A program made the position numbers and the translations under genes. Of a stretch of DNA of 64,000 bases, positions 1-12,100 are shown in pieces. Each line of letters opens with the position of its first letter. Position 1 is the first letter of the stretch. Below the pieces are notes generated by a model, which saw only the letters and a program-made list of their open reading frames with translations, did no database searches and was not told where the DNA came from. Source of the DNA: Enoplosus armatus (lineage: Eukaryota > Chordata > Actinopteri > Centrarchiformes > Enoplosidae); contig NC_092191.1 of the NCBI RefSeq assembly GCF_043641665.1, positions 377,001-441,000 of the forward strand, written 5' to 3'.

Positions 1-3000
1 CTGGTCTGTAGACGCTAGACAGTATTTGTTTTTGCCCTTAGACTGTTATCAATGTGAGGTACACAGCATGGTTTTCTAGATCATCCACTGTGGGCAAAAT
101 CCAGAGATTCTGAAGGAAGATGAACTCCGACATCTATGAGGTGTAACTGTTGGGCTAAAGCCAGTTGATCTTTGTGAAACCAACCACAGATTTTTACAGG
201 CTACAACTACCAATATCTACCAATATTTCTGAAAGTTAATTAAGTTCTATACTTTACAGTTTACCTGGTTCCGATATTGTCATAGCCTAAAAATGTACTA
301 ATGTAAAACCAAAAAACAACCTATTGGTCACAGAGAAATGTTTGTGGCACATGTATCTCTGTGAGTATTTAAGAACTTGCACCACATTCAGTTTAATTTC
401 ATGATTTTAATGATGGACGTGTCATTTAAGACAATTACATGCTGGTTTTTAAAACAATGAGAACATTCTAAGCCTGATCAATCAATGTAATTAAGAGATC
501 AAAATGATCACCTACCTTCACCGTCAAGACAATAAATATTGCCATTCTGCAATGTACAACTTTTCTTTCATTTCAAACCCTTCTGCGTCACTTTAAAATA
601 AAACTGCATTTATGATAAAACACTTAACATCACAGTAAAGATTTCAGTAGCTCTGACTCTTAGCTGTGTATTTACATCATCTGCCTAGCTAACGTATGCA
701 TGTCCCCATGTCAATGCTGTCTGTGTATAGAAACATAATATGCTACAAAAACGCCAACAAAGCAGTAAAAACCATTTGAATCCCGATAAGTAGTTTCATT
801 AAAACCTCGTTAAAATTTCGTTATATTTGACAATACTTTAACTAACTTTTCTCCTATTCTGCCTTATAAGCTTCTTATGGTCTGAAGTTCAATCAGTCCA
901 GTATTTCATTTAGAGAAAGGAAATGGAAAAGAATCTCAAAATTGTGTCCGAAAATGAATATGTTGTATGTTGATCACTGATTTAGAAATGATAACGTGGG
1001 TATTAATTATGAAATTGTAAAGAACCACTGAGTTGGGGAGGCTGGTGGATCGACTGATGGGTGTTTCAAAAGCTGATTAAATGGCCCATTCATCTGTAAT
1101 ATTTTAAAAATCATCTTCCATCCATTTTTAAAGGTAATTTGGGACATTTGTTTTCCATTTCTGTTCCCTCACTCCATACTGGACCTCATCTCCACTTCAG
1201 TCCAACCCAAACTGATCTAGACTGGTAGTCTGGTTGTCCGTGGCATGTGAACAAAAGTTACCTGAGCGGCATATTCAAAGGCAAAGATGAGACTTGCTGT
1301 GTGATCACAGTGGATTTAAATGCGAATAAGTGAGAGGAATGACAGATGTCCTACTGTTTGGGTGATGGAACTGCAAAGGTTAAGTGTTCAAACACCGCCT
1401 GACGCATGACAGTCTGTGTTAGTCCTGATTCAAAGACTGAAACAAAAGCAAAACAATTGACCAAAAACAGTTCTTGAGCCTGTCAATACGTCAAAAACCT
1501 GTTAGCATCATGTACTGCATTATATTACATTTAAACATGTTATGAACGAAAAAAGAACCTCAGATGTCTGCCTGTAGTGCCTGAATCCTTGACTCATATT
1601 CAAATCTAAGTCCCGATCTCACTGACTCATCTCGAAGCTTTAATATCAATAACCAACGGCTAAAGAGAATATCCGACTGGCGACCTCTAAACGATGGTAT
1701 AAGCTCTCTAAGTTAGCTCCCTGAGCTAACGTTAGTCTCACAGACTTAAAGGAGAGGCTAGTTCACAGTCCGTGTCCTATTCATTAAGTTTTAAGTTAGC
1801 TTAAAAATACTGATGTGGTTAGGGTTAGGCTTATTTAGTGGGTAAATCTAGCCCTGCTGCTATGGGTTACATAAAAATGATGGTCAAGAATAATCACCAT
1901 GATGATCAAAAATTGTGTCATATTCATTGATGTTAGTTATACAGTTACTTACCGTATGGATGACAGACTACCAGTAAGTCGTGTCTGAAATTGGTAAAGC
2001 TAACGATATCCAACTATCCCTTAAATTATCTCTCTACATTAGCTTCCTGAGCTAACGTAGATAGTTTCACGGACTGAAAGGAAAAGGGGGTTTGTAGCCT
2101 AAAATCCAAAAGGTCCAAATTCAGAGTTAATGAGATTAAGATACTGATGTAATTCACTTACTTAATAGACTAAGATAATTAGAAAGTAAACAAACAATTT
2201 AGCTTGGACAAGACACTACGTAATATTACTCAAACCATATTTTAAAAAAAAGATTGTGGAATATAATGTCATGGAATAATCACCTCAACGTTATACACAT
2301 GACCCCTATAGTAAAACCTCTCTATGTTAGCTTTCTGAGCTAACGTCAGTTTCATTCTGAAAGGACAAGCTCACGGCTCAGAATACAAAAGGTCCCAATT
2401 CAAAGTTATTACCTGTAGAAGGTAGGTCATTTAAGTTGATATGTCTGTGATATAATTGGGCTAAACGTTTTTTAAAAATGGGACAAATTTAGCTTTGACA
2501 CGATGTGACGTAACATTACTTAGCATATTCTTAACAATGACCATGACATTCAAAAGAAGCATTTAAGTATTTACTGCTTGCAGATATAGAGTTGACCACT
2601 TACTGTATTAATGACAGAGTGCTGATAAGTCACGTCTGACACTGTTAACGACATCTGACTGATGACCCCTACATGATGCTGTGAAAGCTCTCGACGTTAG
2701 CTTCCTGAGCTAACGTTAGTTTCACAGATTGGAAGGACAAAATGCACCAGCTAAAGCTGATAAAATCTGTCGGACAAAAATGAAAAACCTGCCTGCAATT
2801 CGGAAATGAACCCAATGATGTGGGAATGTCTTCAGACATCCCGTCCTTACCTCTGTGACTCAGTCATGACTTCGGTCACTCAACATTAATTCGATGATTC
2901 TTGCCTGGCCTTGCATAAATCAACTGTGACATAGACTTCAAACACTGAAGGGCTGAACTTGACTTGGACTTGAGATTTGGTTGCCAGACTACAACACTGC

Positions 3001-6000
3001 TTACAAATGTCATATACAATCAAGTAAAAGGATATCCTTAACTGCTGGCAAAACATTTTGGTGCCACCCATTTCAGATACAAAAGCTAGTGTGCAGTAGT
3101 GTAGTTAGTAGCTTTACATTCACACAGCTCACATAAGGAACTCTGCCTAAGAAATATGACATTTAATTTCAGTCAGTGGCATCACAACTCAGAGTCAGAC
3201 ACAACATGAAACAATCTGCCATGGTAAGAATTCGGTTTTAGCAGTGCTATCGATGATAAACCAGTGTATTGCCTGGCTGACCAACTGACTCATCCAAATA
3301 AATAATTTCAATGTGTGAAATACAAACTTCTCTAATTAGGAAGGCTTTGCATGGTCACAATTATGAGAAGTCTTCCTGGATCTTCTGTTAAAACGACTTC
3401 TGGATATCCAGAAAATACGGCTGAACTTCACCCAGTTTGATGCAAACAGAACTGAGCAAACTTGACTTACCCGTAACAGTTTTACTAGGACCTGGCTCAA
3501 AGACCACAGTCAAAAGTGCATTGTCCTTTATATTGGATATGGATATATTAGACGCCAAAATTCTGTCGATTATAAAAAATGAAACATCTGGAGAATCCCC
3601 AATAAACAACCCATATTAACTCAAAATAAAATGAACGTCTCAGTAAAACTCTCATAAAGGCTTTCATGAACATGGCTTGCATTTCTTCATGAATAAGATG
3701 TTAAAAACTATTAGTTTCCTGAATTTCACAGCCATATGAAATCAAGTGACATATCTATAAAGGGCAATGGCAAAGCCATTCCTACAATTCACATGAACCT
3801 GTATTTACCCCCTGAATTTTCTTTATGGTTTTGTTGGTCTTGGAAAGGCCCTTACATTTGCTCCTAACAATACAACCCTAGATGTTAACATCTAGGCAAC
3901 TCTTACTAGACTGTCCTGGACTATTTAAGCCATGTCTGTAAAAGCCATCTTGACCTACAAGACTTACTGTGTCCCGGACCAGATGTGTTCTTCATGCAGT
4001 CAGCATCGAGCTGCACAAAAACATGATCTAAATGAAGTCTTGTATTGTTTGAGTGCATTTCATGTCTTTGTTGTAGCAGACAATGTCAGCTACGTAACCA
4101 ATTGACAAGAGAGTGTCTAACCACTTTTAAGTAGGAATGAGTAGTACTACCAGAGTACTATATACTTTGTGCTACCGCTTAGTACTACAAACAGTAGTAC
4201 AGACTGAGCCGTTAGTGGGGTTTGTCCTTTATCTTGGTCTTCGTCCTACAGTGTCATTCCTGGACAGCTGAAGCCAAGTTCTAGGTTTATTTAAACAACA
4301 GCATGTCGTTACAGGCTTCACGATCAATGAACACCAGATCAAATCCAAGTTTAGTAATGGCATTTCAAGCTAGCTGTGCTGCGTTTACACTCAGTGGTCA
4401 CTGTACAAGTTCTTAGTGTCTGGTACTGTGCTGAGATTTCTATTGACAGAACATAATGCTTGAGAACATCCTTTGGCATCCTTCTCTTTAGCCGTAATGA
4501 AAGTATCCACTGGACTGTAGAGTTGATGACGCTTTGTTTTACATATGAATGGCCTCCTCAGTTCTAATGGCAAGCAGAAGTCCTTGTAGGGATCGCAGGC
4601 CTTCTTCTGAATGAGGATGTAATCATTATGTAGTGAAAGTAGTCCATAATAAAACCGATAGAAATATTGAGTATGAAGTCAATGGTCTCTACATAATCAA
4701 AGGTGCCCTATAGTTTTTGGGGACGACCCATCCCAAATGTAACAATATGACATATACAACAAAAAATTAATTCAGAGATTCATGTGCAAGAAAGTGGTTA
4801 TATCAGCACACTAGCTGAAAATAAATCTACTGGAGCAGACGACATTTTCCAACTTTTAATAATCATATACCACTATGGCTTCATCTTTTTGTTCTTCACC
4901 GACACAAGTCAAAGCCAGAATTGTCTTCAGCTGCTGAACAAAATCCTCTTCAAGGTTCAATGAGTTGTGGCTCTGACATCATCTTTCTGATGTTCTGAGA
5001 TTGAAGGTGTGCCTCTGAGTGACCACTGAGTGTAGCTGTATTTAAGCTGGAAATTATATACCCAAACCTAGCAAAACTACCTAGCTTGAAAAGTATCACT
5101 GCAACTACATGTCTAGCTAACTACAAGTGGTGGGCATCACACCTAAATCATTTTTTGGTACTGATCAAAACGTGTCTGTAGTATCAAGTACTGAAAGCTG
5201 TCAGGTACACAAGCTGGTATTGAATACTTGGTCAATTTTATAGTTTTGTTTACTTAACCTTTAGTCAAGTATCAAAAACTATACAGTGTTATACAGGTAT
5301 CATTTACGGAAACTTGGATATTGTATTAGCACTGGCATTTAGACATTTCAAACAATACCTAAACTTACTAAATACATTATCATAATCTCATCTGACTATA
5401 TAGTGCTTTCTGGACTCAAATGAGCTCCTTTAAAACCAGATACCAACGGAATCACCATATTAACAGGAAAAAGATGTTACTTTGTGGAGTTGAGATTGCA
5501 GTTGGCTTCTTTTCTTGATCGCTGGGACAAACCACTTGGCTCGGCTAATGTGTGTGGCAGAAGAGCGAATTACCTTTGTGGCTAGGTAACCTTAAAGACA
5601 TGTTTATGGCTCCGTGTCACTTCCTACCTTGTGGACATCTATGGTGAGACTGCAAGATCACCTCGATGAAGAAGCATAAATCTAGCTTAGCACTAGACTG
5701 GTCTCCAGTAGATCCAGACAAAACTTAGTGATATTTCCATCATATCTTCTTAACATTTCTAACAGATCTCTGGAGATGTGGTTAATCAAGTATCTCTGAC
5801 TTTCTTGCCAAAGTCTGGCTAACTGTCTGAAAGCAATCCATTTTAACCAGCTCAATGAACATGTCTAGTCAAAGGAAAACACGGTATTTATCTTCTGTCT
5901 TTAGCCCTAAAAGTCATTTAAACGGCATGCAGCTCTAAGATGTTAGCTTGAAAATGTATTTATGTATTTGAAGAACTAGCATGCCGAGAAATAACCTTAC

Positions 6001-6082
6001 TGAAAGCTTAACTCTCAAATCCCTGTAATTCAAAGGTTGCTAGTTAAATTTAATATCTATGTAATTCAACACGTTCTGATAC
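1..6082. other. No exon found; probable intron of the ZNF318-like gene
   Basis: About 6 kb of AT-rich DNA without a coding-like ORF on either strand. Since the gene leaves exon 20 in phase 1 toward this side, it is most simply its next intron. The only structure I could define is the four-copy diverged repeat at 1.66-2.75 kb, listed separately. Short ORFs (60-73 codons) have no splice signals or recognisable motifs. Confidence 0.55.
1660..2760 (+). repeat. Four diverged tandem units of about 330 bp, each with a palindromic core
   Basis: A core reading TTAGCTYCCTGAGCTAA, preceded by GCTCTCTA-like and followed by CGTTAGTTTCACAGA-like sequence, recurs at 1713-1729, 2039-2055, 2327-2343 and 2697-2713 (spacings 326, 288 and 370). 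Flanks are also alike: a stretch like AACGATATCCGACTG lies 30-60 bases upstream of the first, second and fourth cores, and AAGGACAA/AAAAGGTCC follows. It is thus an old tandem array. TTAGCTC...GAGCTAA is a perfect 7-bp inverted repeat with a 3-bp spacer in the first copy. Confidence 0.7.
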
Positions 6083-6191
6083 CTGGGGAGATCAATGTGC
6101 CGTCCTTGTTCTTCTCTCCTTTTCTGCGGGCTAGCATCTCCTTGTACTGCTGCTCCCTCTTTTCCAAAATCCTCTGGTTATACAAATCCAG
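6083..6191 (-). CDS. Exon 20: charged coiled-coil exon following the RS exon
   Basis: Acceptor TTGCAG and donor CAG|GTATCA bound 109 nt reading [20 protein letters not shown], then [11 protein letters not shown]. Phase 0 at entry matches the preceding exon end. A Lys/Arg/Glu-rich helix with LHKQQ-like spacing follows the Pro-rich region in human ZNF318, which fits. The donor leaves phase 1, so at least one further exon is needed, and it is not in the window. Confidence 0.65.
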
Positions 6192-9100
6192 CTGCAACAT
6201 AAACACAAATCAAGTCATGGCTTTATCCTATACAGCTGAAACATGGCAATGTTCGAGAACCCTTCAATTTGTGTCACAAACCACACTCAGTGCAATAAAC
6301 CATGTTTACTCTTCCCAAGTAAGAGAACTCTTAATTTTAATTCTTGAGTAACAGTATCTAACAGTACTTGTTTACTTTATCTTCACTTAAAGGTCACCTC
6401 CAGACATGTATTAAAACATATATTCAAATAGTCTGCTTGGAACAATAATGTGCGTCTAATATGTGTTTTTCTGCAAAAAAATAGTATAGTATAATTTACA
6501 CATTAAAATCCTTAAAAATACCATTATCTATGGATATGCAAGTTTTGTTAATTTCTAAGGTTTTCCTGTTCGACATGAGATGAAAACATCCTTCTAGTGT
6601 CAAACTCTGCACATACATCATTCTGCACAGTGACGCTCAAACATCCAACTGTAGGAACAGTATTTTTGAATGGAGGGGAAAGTAAAAGAGTACAGTAGTG
6701 CCACTGCTGATCACACCTTCTCCTTCTGCTTGGTCTTTATTTCATCATCTGTCTCTGCTGAGGTCTGAGGACTGGAGGATGATGGAGACTCTGTGGGCAA
6801 ACTGAACTGGACTGTTTTGACCAGTTTGGCAGGTGGCTGCACAGCTAGAGATTTCACCGTCTCAATGACCTTCAGGCATCTGGCCACTGTCGTAGAGATG
6901 GTTGAGTGGTCATCGCGTGTAGGACTTGATGTTGCCGGTGTTGATGATGGTGGTGTTGGTGTTACTGCAGCAGTGGTTAAAGACTGTGTAGGACTGGAAG
7001 GGTTAAATGGTGGAGCTGCAGGAGGCTGGCCAATAAAAGGAAAGACTGCATGATTGGACGGTGGAGTGAAAGGAGGTTGTCCGGGAGGGCGCCGAGGAGG
7101 AGGTCCAGGAGGGGGTCCTGGAGGAGGCTGCCCAGGACGCCGTGGAGGAGGTCCAGGAGGAGGTCCAGGGGGTGGTCCCGCAGTAGGTCCAAACCTCTGG
7201 GGTGGTGGACCAGCTGGAGTGCCCATGCTGGGGGTTTTGGAACTCTGTGCTGGGGGAATCTGGGTAGTGACACCAAGGGACCAGTTGATTGGTGAGGGTG
7301 GATGTTGGTAGTGAGTAGGCCCAGGCCCAGGGGGAGGTTTCGCAGGTGGAGTGGTGGAGGGTGTGCTCCCCATTGTCTTGGTAAGACTCTGCAGCTGTTG
7401 CGCCTTCTTTAGTGCCTCCAACTCCTGCTGGTCCAGGAATCCTTCATACTCAGAGACAGCTTTATGTCTGCTGAGCGGCTCCAAACTGGAGGACCTGGCA
7501 GGGGATTGGGAATGGATGTGATCCGATTCAACAGAACCAGTTCTACTTGTTCGCAGTTCTTCCCTTGGGGATGACGAAGTCTCTCTTTCTATGGATGAGG
7601 ACTTTGGGCTATAGTTTTTCTCTTGGGCTCGACTTGCCAGTTTGGACACATCTCCTGTACTCAGCTTCAGGCCAATTGTACGGAGTAAACTCTGTATCTT
7701 GTCGTAGGGTTCTGTCTTGCTCTTTGGTTCGTCGTTCATTCTCTCTACTGAGGACCGTTTAGGGCTTAGTTGTTTTTTTTCCCCTTCTAGAGCTAGACTG
7801 CTGGTGGGTTGCTCTTGAGCCAATCCCACAATCCGAGAGAAACCTCTGCCATCTTGAAGTGCCCGCTCATGAGGCAGAAGGTCATCATTCACATAAACCG
7901 GTTCTGATACTTTTTCAGCATCCACCTTTTTATTAAGCATATCAAGGAAGCGATCAAGTGGTGGTTTCTCAGCTGGAGGTGACTGGCGTGGTGTTGTGTT
8001 CTTCAGTTTGGGAGAGGGGCTTCTAGGAGGCGGTTCTGTGGGAGAAGGAGGTCTGAAAGGTGGTTGGGAAGATGAAGTGGCAACAGGATGTGTCAAGGGA
8101 GGTTGGGTGGAGGGAACAGGAACTTGGCCAGACTGAGAAGGTGGTGAGGGACCATGGGGTTCTGGAGACTGGCTGCGTTTGACAGGGTGATACAGATCAT
8201 TGTATGGTCGGTCTGCACATGCTGGGTCATAGTAGCGATCTTCATAGGGTTCATCATAAACATCATAGCGATCAGTGTAACGCTGGCTGGCAGACGCAGG
8301 GCCAACATAGGGAGCTTCACCATAGAGACGATTTTCATAAGGGTGGTCACCGTAGGGACGGTCACCAAAAGGGCGATCAGCGTAGGGACGGCTGGTGTAC
8401 GGATCACCATAGCGGTCACTGTACCGCCGATCTTGGTAAGGACTGTATTGCCTGTCATAATAAGGATCGTCATAGGGTTGAGGAGGACGATGATGGTACT
8501 CGGGTCCCTCCGGTCGTTTCTTCAGGATAGAACGGACTGGTTTGTACTCAGTGAGTGGGATGGCAATCCTGCCATGGTCATAGTCTATGCAGGTCCCATG
8601 TCCAGGGTCCAGTCCCCTGGGGTCCACCAGTGACTTTTTGTAGGCAATCATCTCGTTCAGCTCCTCCAGCTCCCGCTTCTTCCTTGCCAGCTCGTCGTCC
8701 ATTACTCCGACACGTCTGGGAGGGGGGCTCAACTCCCTCCTCCTCTTGTGACTTTCTTCGAGCTCTCTGCTGGTTTTGCTCCTCTTCTTCACAGCCCTGT
8801 CCTTGCTTCTCTCCCTGCTCCTGCTGCGGCTCCTGCTGGAGCTCTTGCTTTGGCTTTGGCTGCGACTTCTGCTGCGGCTCTTAGTGGGACTTTTGGTGCG
8901 CTTGTGTGACCTCTCTCTGCTTCGGCTTCGCCTATACCTGCTGCTTTTGTGGTCACGGTCAACGCTGGTGCTGCATCTCCTTTTGATGATACGTCCAAAC
9001 TGGTCTCTGGGTGGACTCTTGCTCCTACTTTTGCTCCTACTCCTGTCCTTGCTCCTACTTCTGCTGTGGCCATATCTACGTCGAGTGGCAATGTAATCCC

Positions 9101-12100
9101 TTCTGCCAATGCTGGTCTTGCTGTCCTGTGTTCTAAGATTTTTCACCACCGCCTTCAGCTTGTGTGTCTCTGGTTTTTCTTTCCTGAAATGTCAGATGGA
9201 AGTAAGACATGTCACAGACAGGTTTTGCTTAAAAGAATAACTTTACAAAATTTATATTACTATACATATATACCCTGTTTAGATAGTAAAATAGGCCATT
9301 TAGTCAGGTTACATATTACCTAGTGGTTTACCTCTTTATATGTAAATATAATTAGGTAAACATTTGGATTATATGAGAACAAGAACTTTCTTGAAACCTA
9401 TAGACCATCCCTATTTGTCCACGGCATTCTTTTATGGACACCTGATTGTGTTCCAATATATCAAAAATAAATAAACCCCTTACTCATTGTCTTCTGCAGC
9501 TTTTGTCAGCTTAATGGTCATCTACCAATGGAGACAAACACATTGGACAAAGTTAGAAAAAGAATGATCTCTGCCAACATGTGGTGATAAAAACATTCAT
9601 TCACATATCATTTGTTCAATGAACACAGACCTGGTAACAGAAACTGGTAAATTAATTTAGGTCATAGTGATACTATAAAAGCAATGTACAGCTTTGCATT
9701 AGACCCTAAAATCATTCTATAATATATATTATCCCTTACTGAAATTACATGGTACTGTAGTACAAATATGTTGCACATAAATGGCAACAAGCAAAAGAAA
9801 CGGATCACAGCTTTTATATTGTTTGTTACTGTTCTTTGTTGAGTCCAGATAGACTATAAAAATGAATTAACAACAAAAACAGAAGAGTTAGCTCTTCCTT
9901 TCTTCTCACATCATAACTATACAAGTATAAATCCAGTCCTCCTTACCTTTCCTTTGTTTGCCCCGACACCGCCCAATTTCCGAACGGGGAGGAAAACACT
10001 CTCGGTGAAACGTTTTATCCTGATGGCCTGGTTCCCCCCCTCTGCAGTTTCATGCTTGGAGAAACAATAATAGAAATGTTTTTACTCAGAAATGTTCAAG
10101 ATAAAATACATTATACAAACCAGGACACTTGATTTCTATAACCGGTATTTTAGTGTAACGAACGTTCTACGTCCTCTGGAATGATTATTCTGAGGACTGG
10201 GCGGAGCGCTTGCTTGCTGCTGTAACAAAGAGTGTCTAAGTCCTGTTCACTTTTAAAGATTTCTAAATAGACAGAATGGAAAATAAGAGCAGCTTCATGG
10301 TGAACATAGTTGTTGAGCTAGTACAAAAGAGAAAGTGGTTTATTTCTTCATGAGAAGAAGTTAGGAAGTAAACACTATATTTAACCATATTCCAAGTTAG
10401 AAGATGCTTCTTACCTGACGTTAAAATATCATTTGGTAAAATAGGAAGAATTTGATGCAGAACCTTTAATGATGATGAAAAGAGATGAGTAAAACAAAAT
10501 CCTCATATTAGTGGTTGATCATGGTTCTGACCATAGACTGTATAACAGAAGTAGCCACCGTGACGCCCCCCCATTGGTTTGTGGACTAACATTTCGAGTT
10601 TGGCATTTTGACCGTCACCATCTTGTTTTTTTGGAGCCAGACGTGACCATATTTGGACGAGAGGGTGGAGCTGGGGATCTGAGAACCTGAGGACACTATG
10701 CAGGCCTACCTGTACCTGCAACCTGACTGCACCTGGCTACGCCATGAGAAGTAACTGCTAACAAAGTTAGCTTGTAAATGTACTTACCGGAAAAAAACAG
10801 CGACTCCGAGAGTGTCTTTTAGTACAACCGAACCCCCTGTATCCTGTTTGACAGGTCGCCGTGGTAGCGATAAGGAGGTAATTTACTGTTTACTGTGGTA
10901 ATAAATCAAGTGAGAAGTCAGGTCATTTTCTCTTATTTCTATACAATCAGACTTCTTTTTGCAACTGATGGAGTCACCCCCTGCTGGCCATTAGAAAGAA
11001 TGCAGGTTTACGGCACTTCAGCACGAGCTTCACTTTTCAGACCCGTAGGTTGGTGCCTGGTTCAGACTCACCTGCAGCAACAAGCTCCGGCTTGTTGTCC
11101 TGAGGTAATATGACTTTCTGCAGGATTTATTTTTTTAATCCTAAACCTCAGCCATCAGAACTGTGTCTACTTGAAAAGGACGAAGAGGATAAAAAGGATG
11201 AGGAGGACTCACCGGGACGACGCTGAACTCGACCTTCTCATTCAGCTCCAGTCTCTTCTTCTCGATCACCTCTGACATGTGGAAGTACAGTTGAGGGTTC
11301 TGAGTGCACTTGATGAGCCCAGAGTCGTCCGAGAACTCAATCACGATGCCCTGGTCAGAAAACACATCAAACTATTAAACACACATCACAGGGTTTGGTT
11401 GGTTTTCCGATTCACATCCAGTCCTTCTTTGGTTTTAAATTCTAGCTCAACAGCTGCTCTGACTGAAACTCTGGAAACCAAACTAATAATAATAATAAAT
11501 AATAATAATGCGAGGAGATGGTCGTTTAGAAGTCTTACATGACGTCGTTGTTCGATGGACTCCTCAAAGGAGTCGGGTAGGATTTCCACATAGGTCGCTC
11601 GTTCCTCTTTAGTTTCCCGATGGGTGGCTATGTTGAAACGCACCTTCGCAGATCAGACGTCAGACATTTAACATCAAGATGTAAAGAAACAAACTCCAGT
11701 TTCCTGAAGCTGCTGCAGAACAGCGAAGGCAACAAAGCTGAACTTAACTTTAAATACAAACATACATACTCGGCATGTATTTTAATTTGTATAAATGGTA
11801 AATACCCCCCCCCCCCATTAGTCTAATTATGTCTCACTTCTTGGTTTCTTCACCACCTCCTCCTCCTCCTCCTCCTCCTCCTCCTCCTCTCACCTTGTCT
11901 CCATCCAGCATGGTGGCACCAGTGAGCAGGTCGTTGGGACCGAACAGAAGCTGTTTCTGTTGACCGTTGATGGTCATCACCAGTCGACCTATCTCTGGGT
12001 CTGGTTTGGTTCTGCCCCCATCTGCAGCCAACTGATCCTTCTTCACTTCCCCCTCATCATCCTTTTTTAACTCCGTCTTTCCCTCTTCTCCTCCCTCTCC

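Noticed and set aside
7050..8884. Plus-strand ORFs of 71-159 codons opposite the RS exon
   Set aside because: Shadows of the Arg/Ser- and Pro-rich coding strand, with composition dictated by it.
6717..9183. A stand-alone ZNF318-like gene starting at the GTG at 9149
   Set aside because: GTG is not a vertebrate start here; the frame is open upstream to a clear acceptor at 9183 and joins the microexon at 9484-9521.
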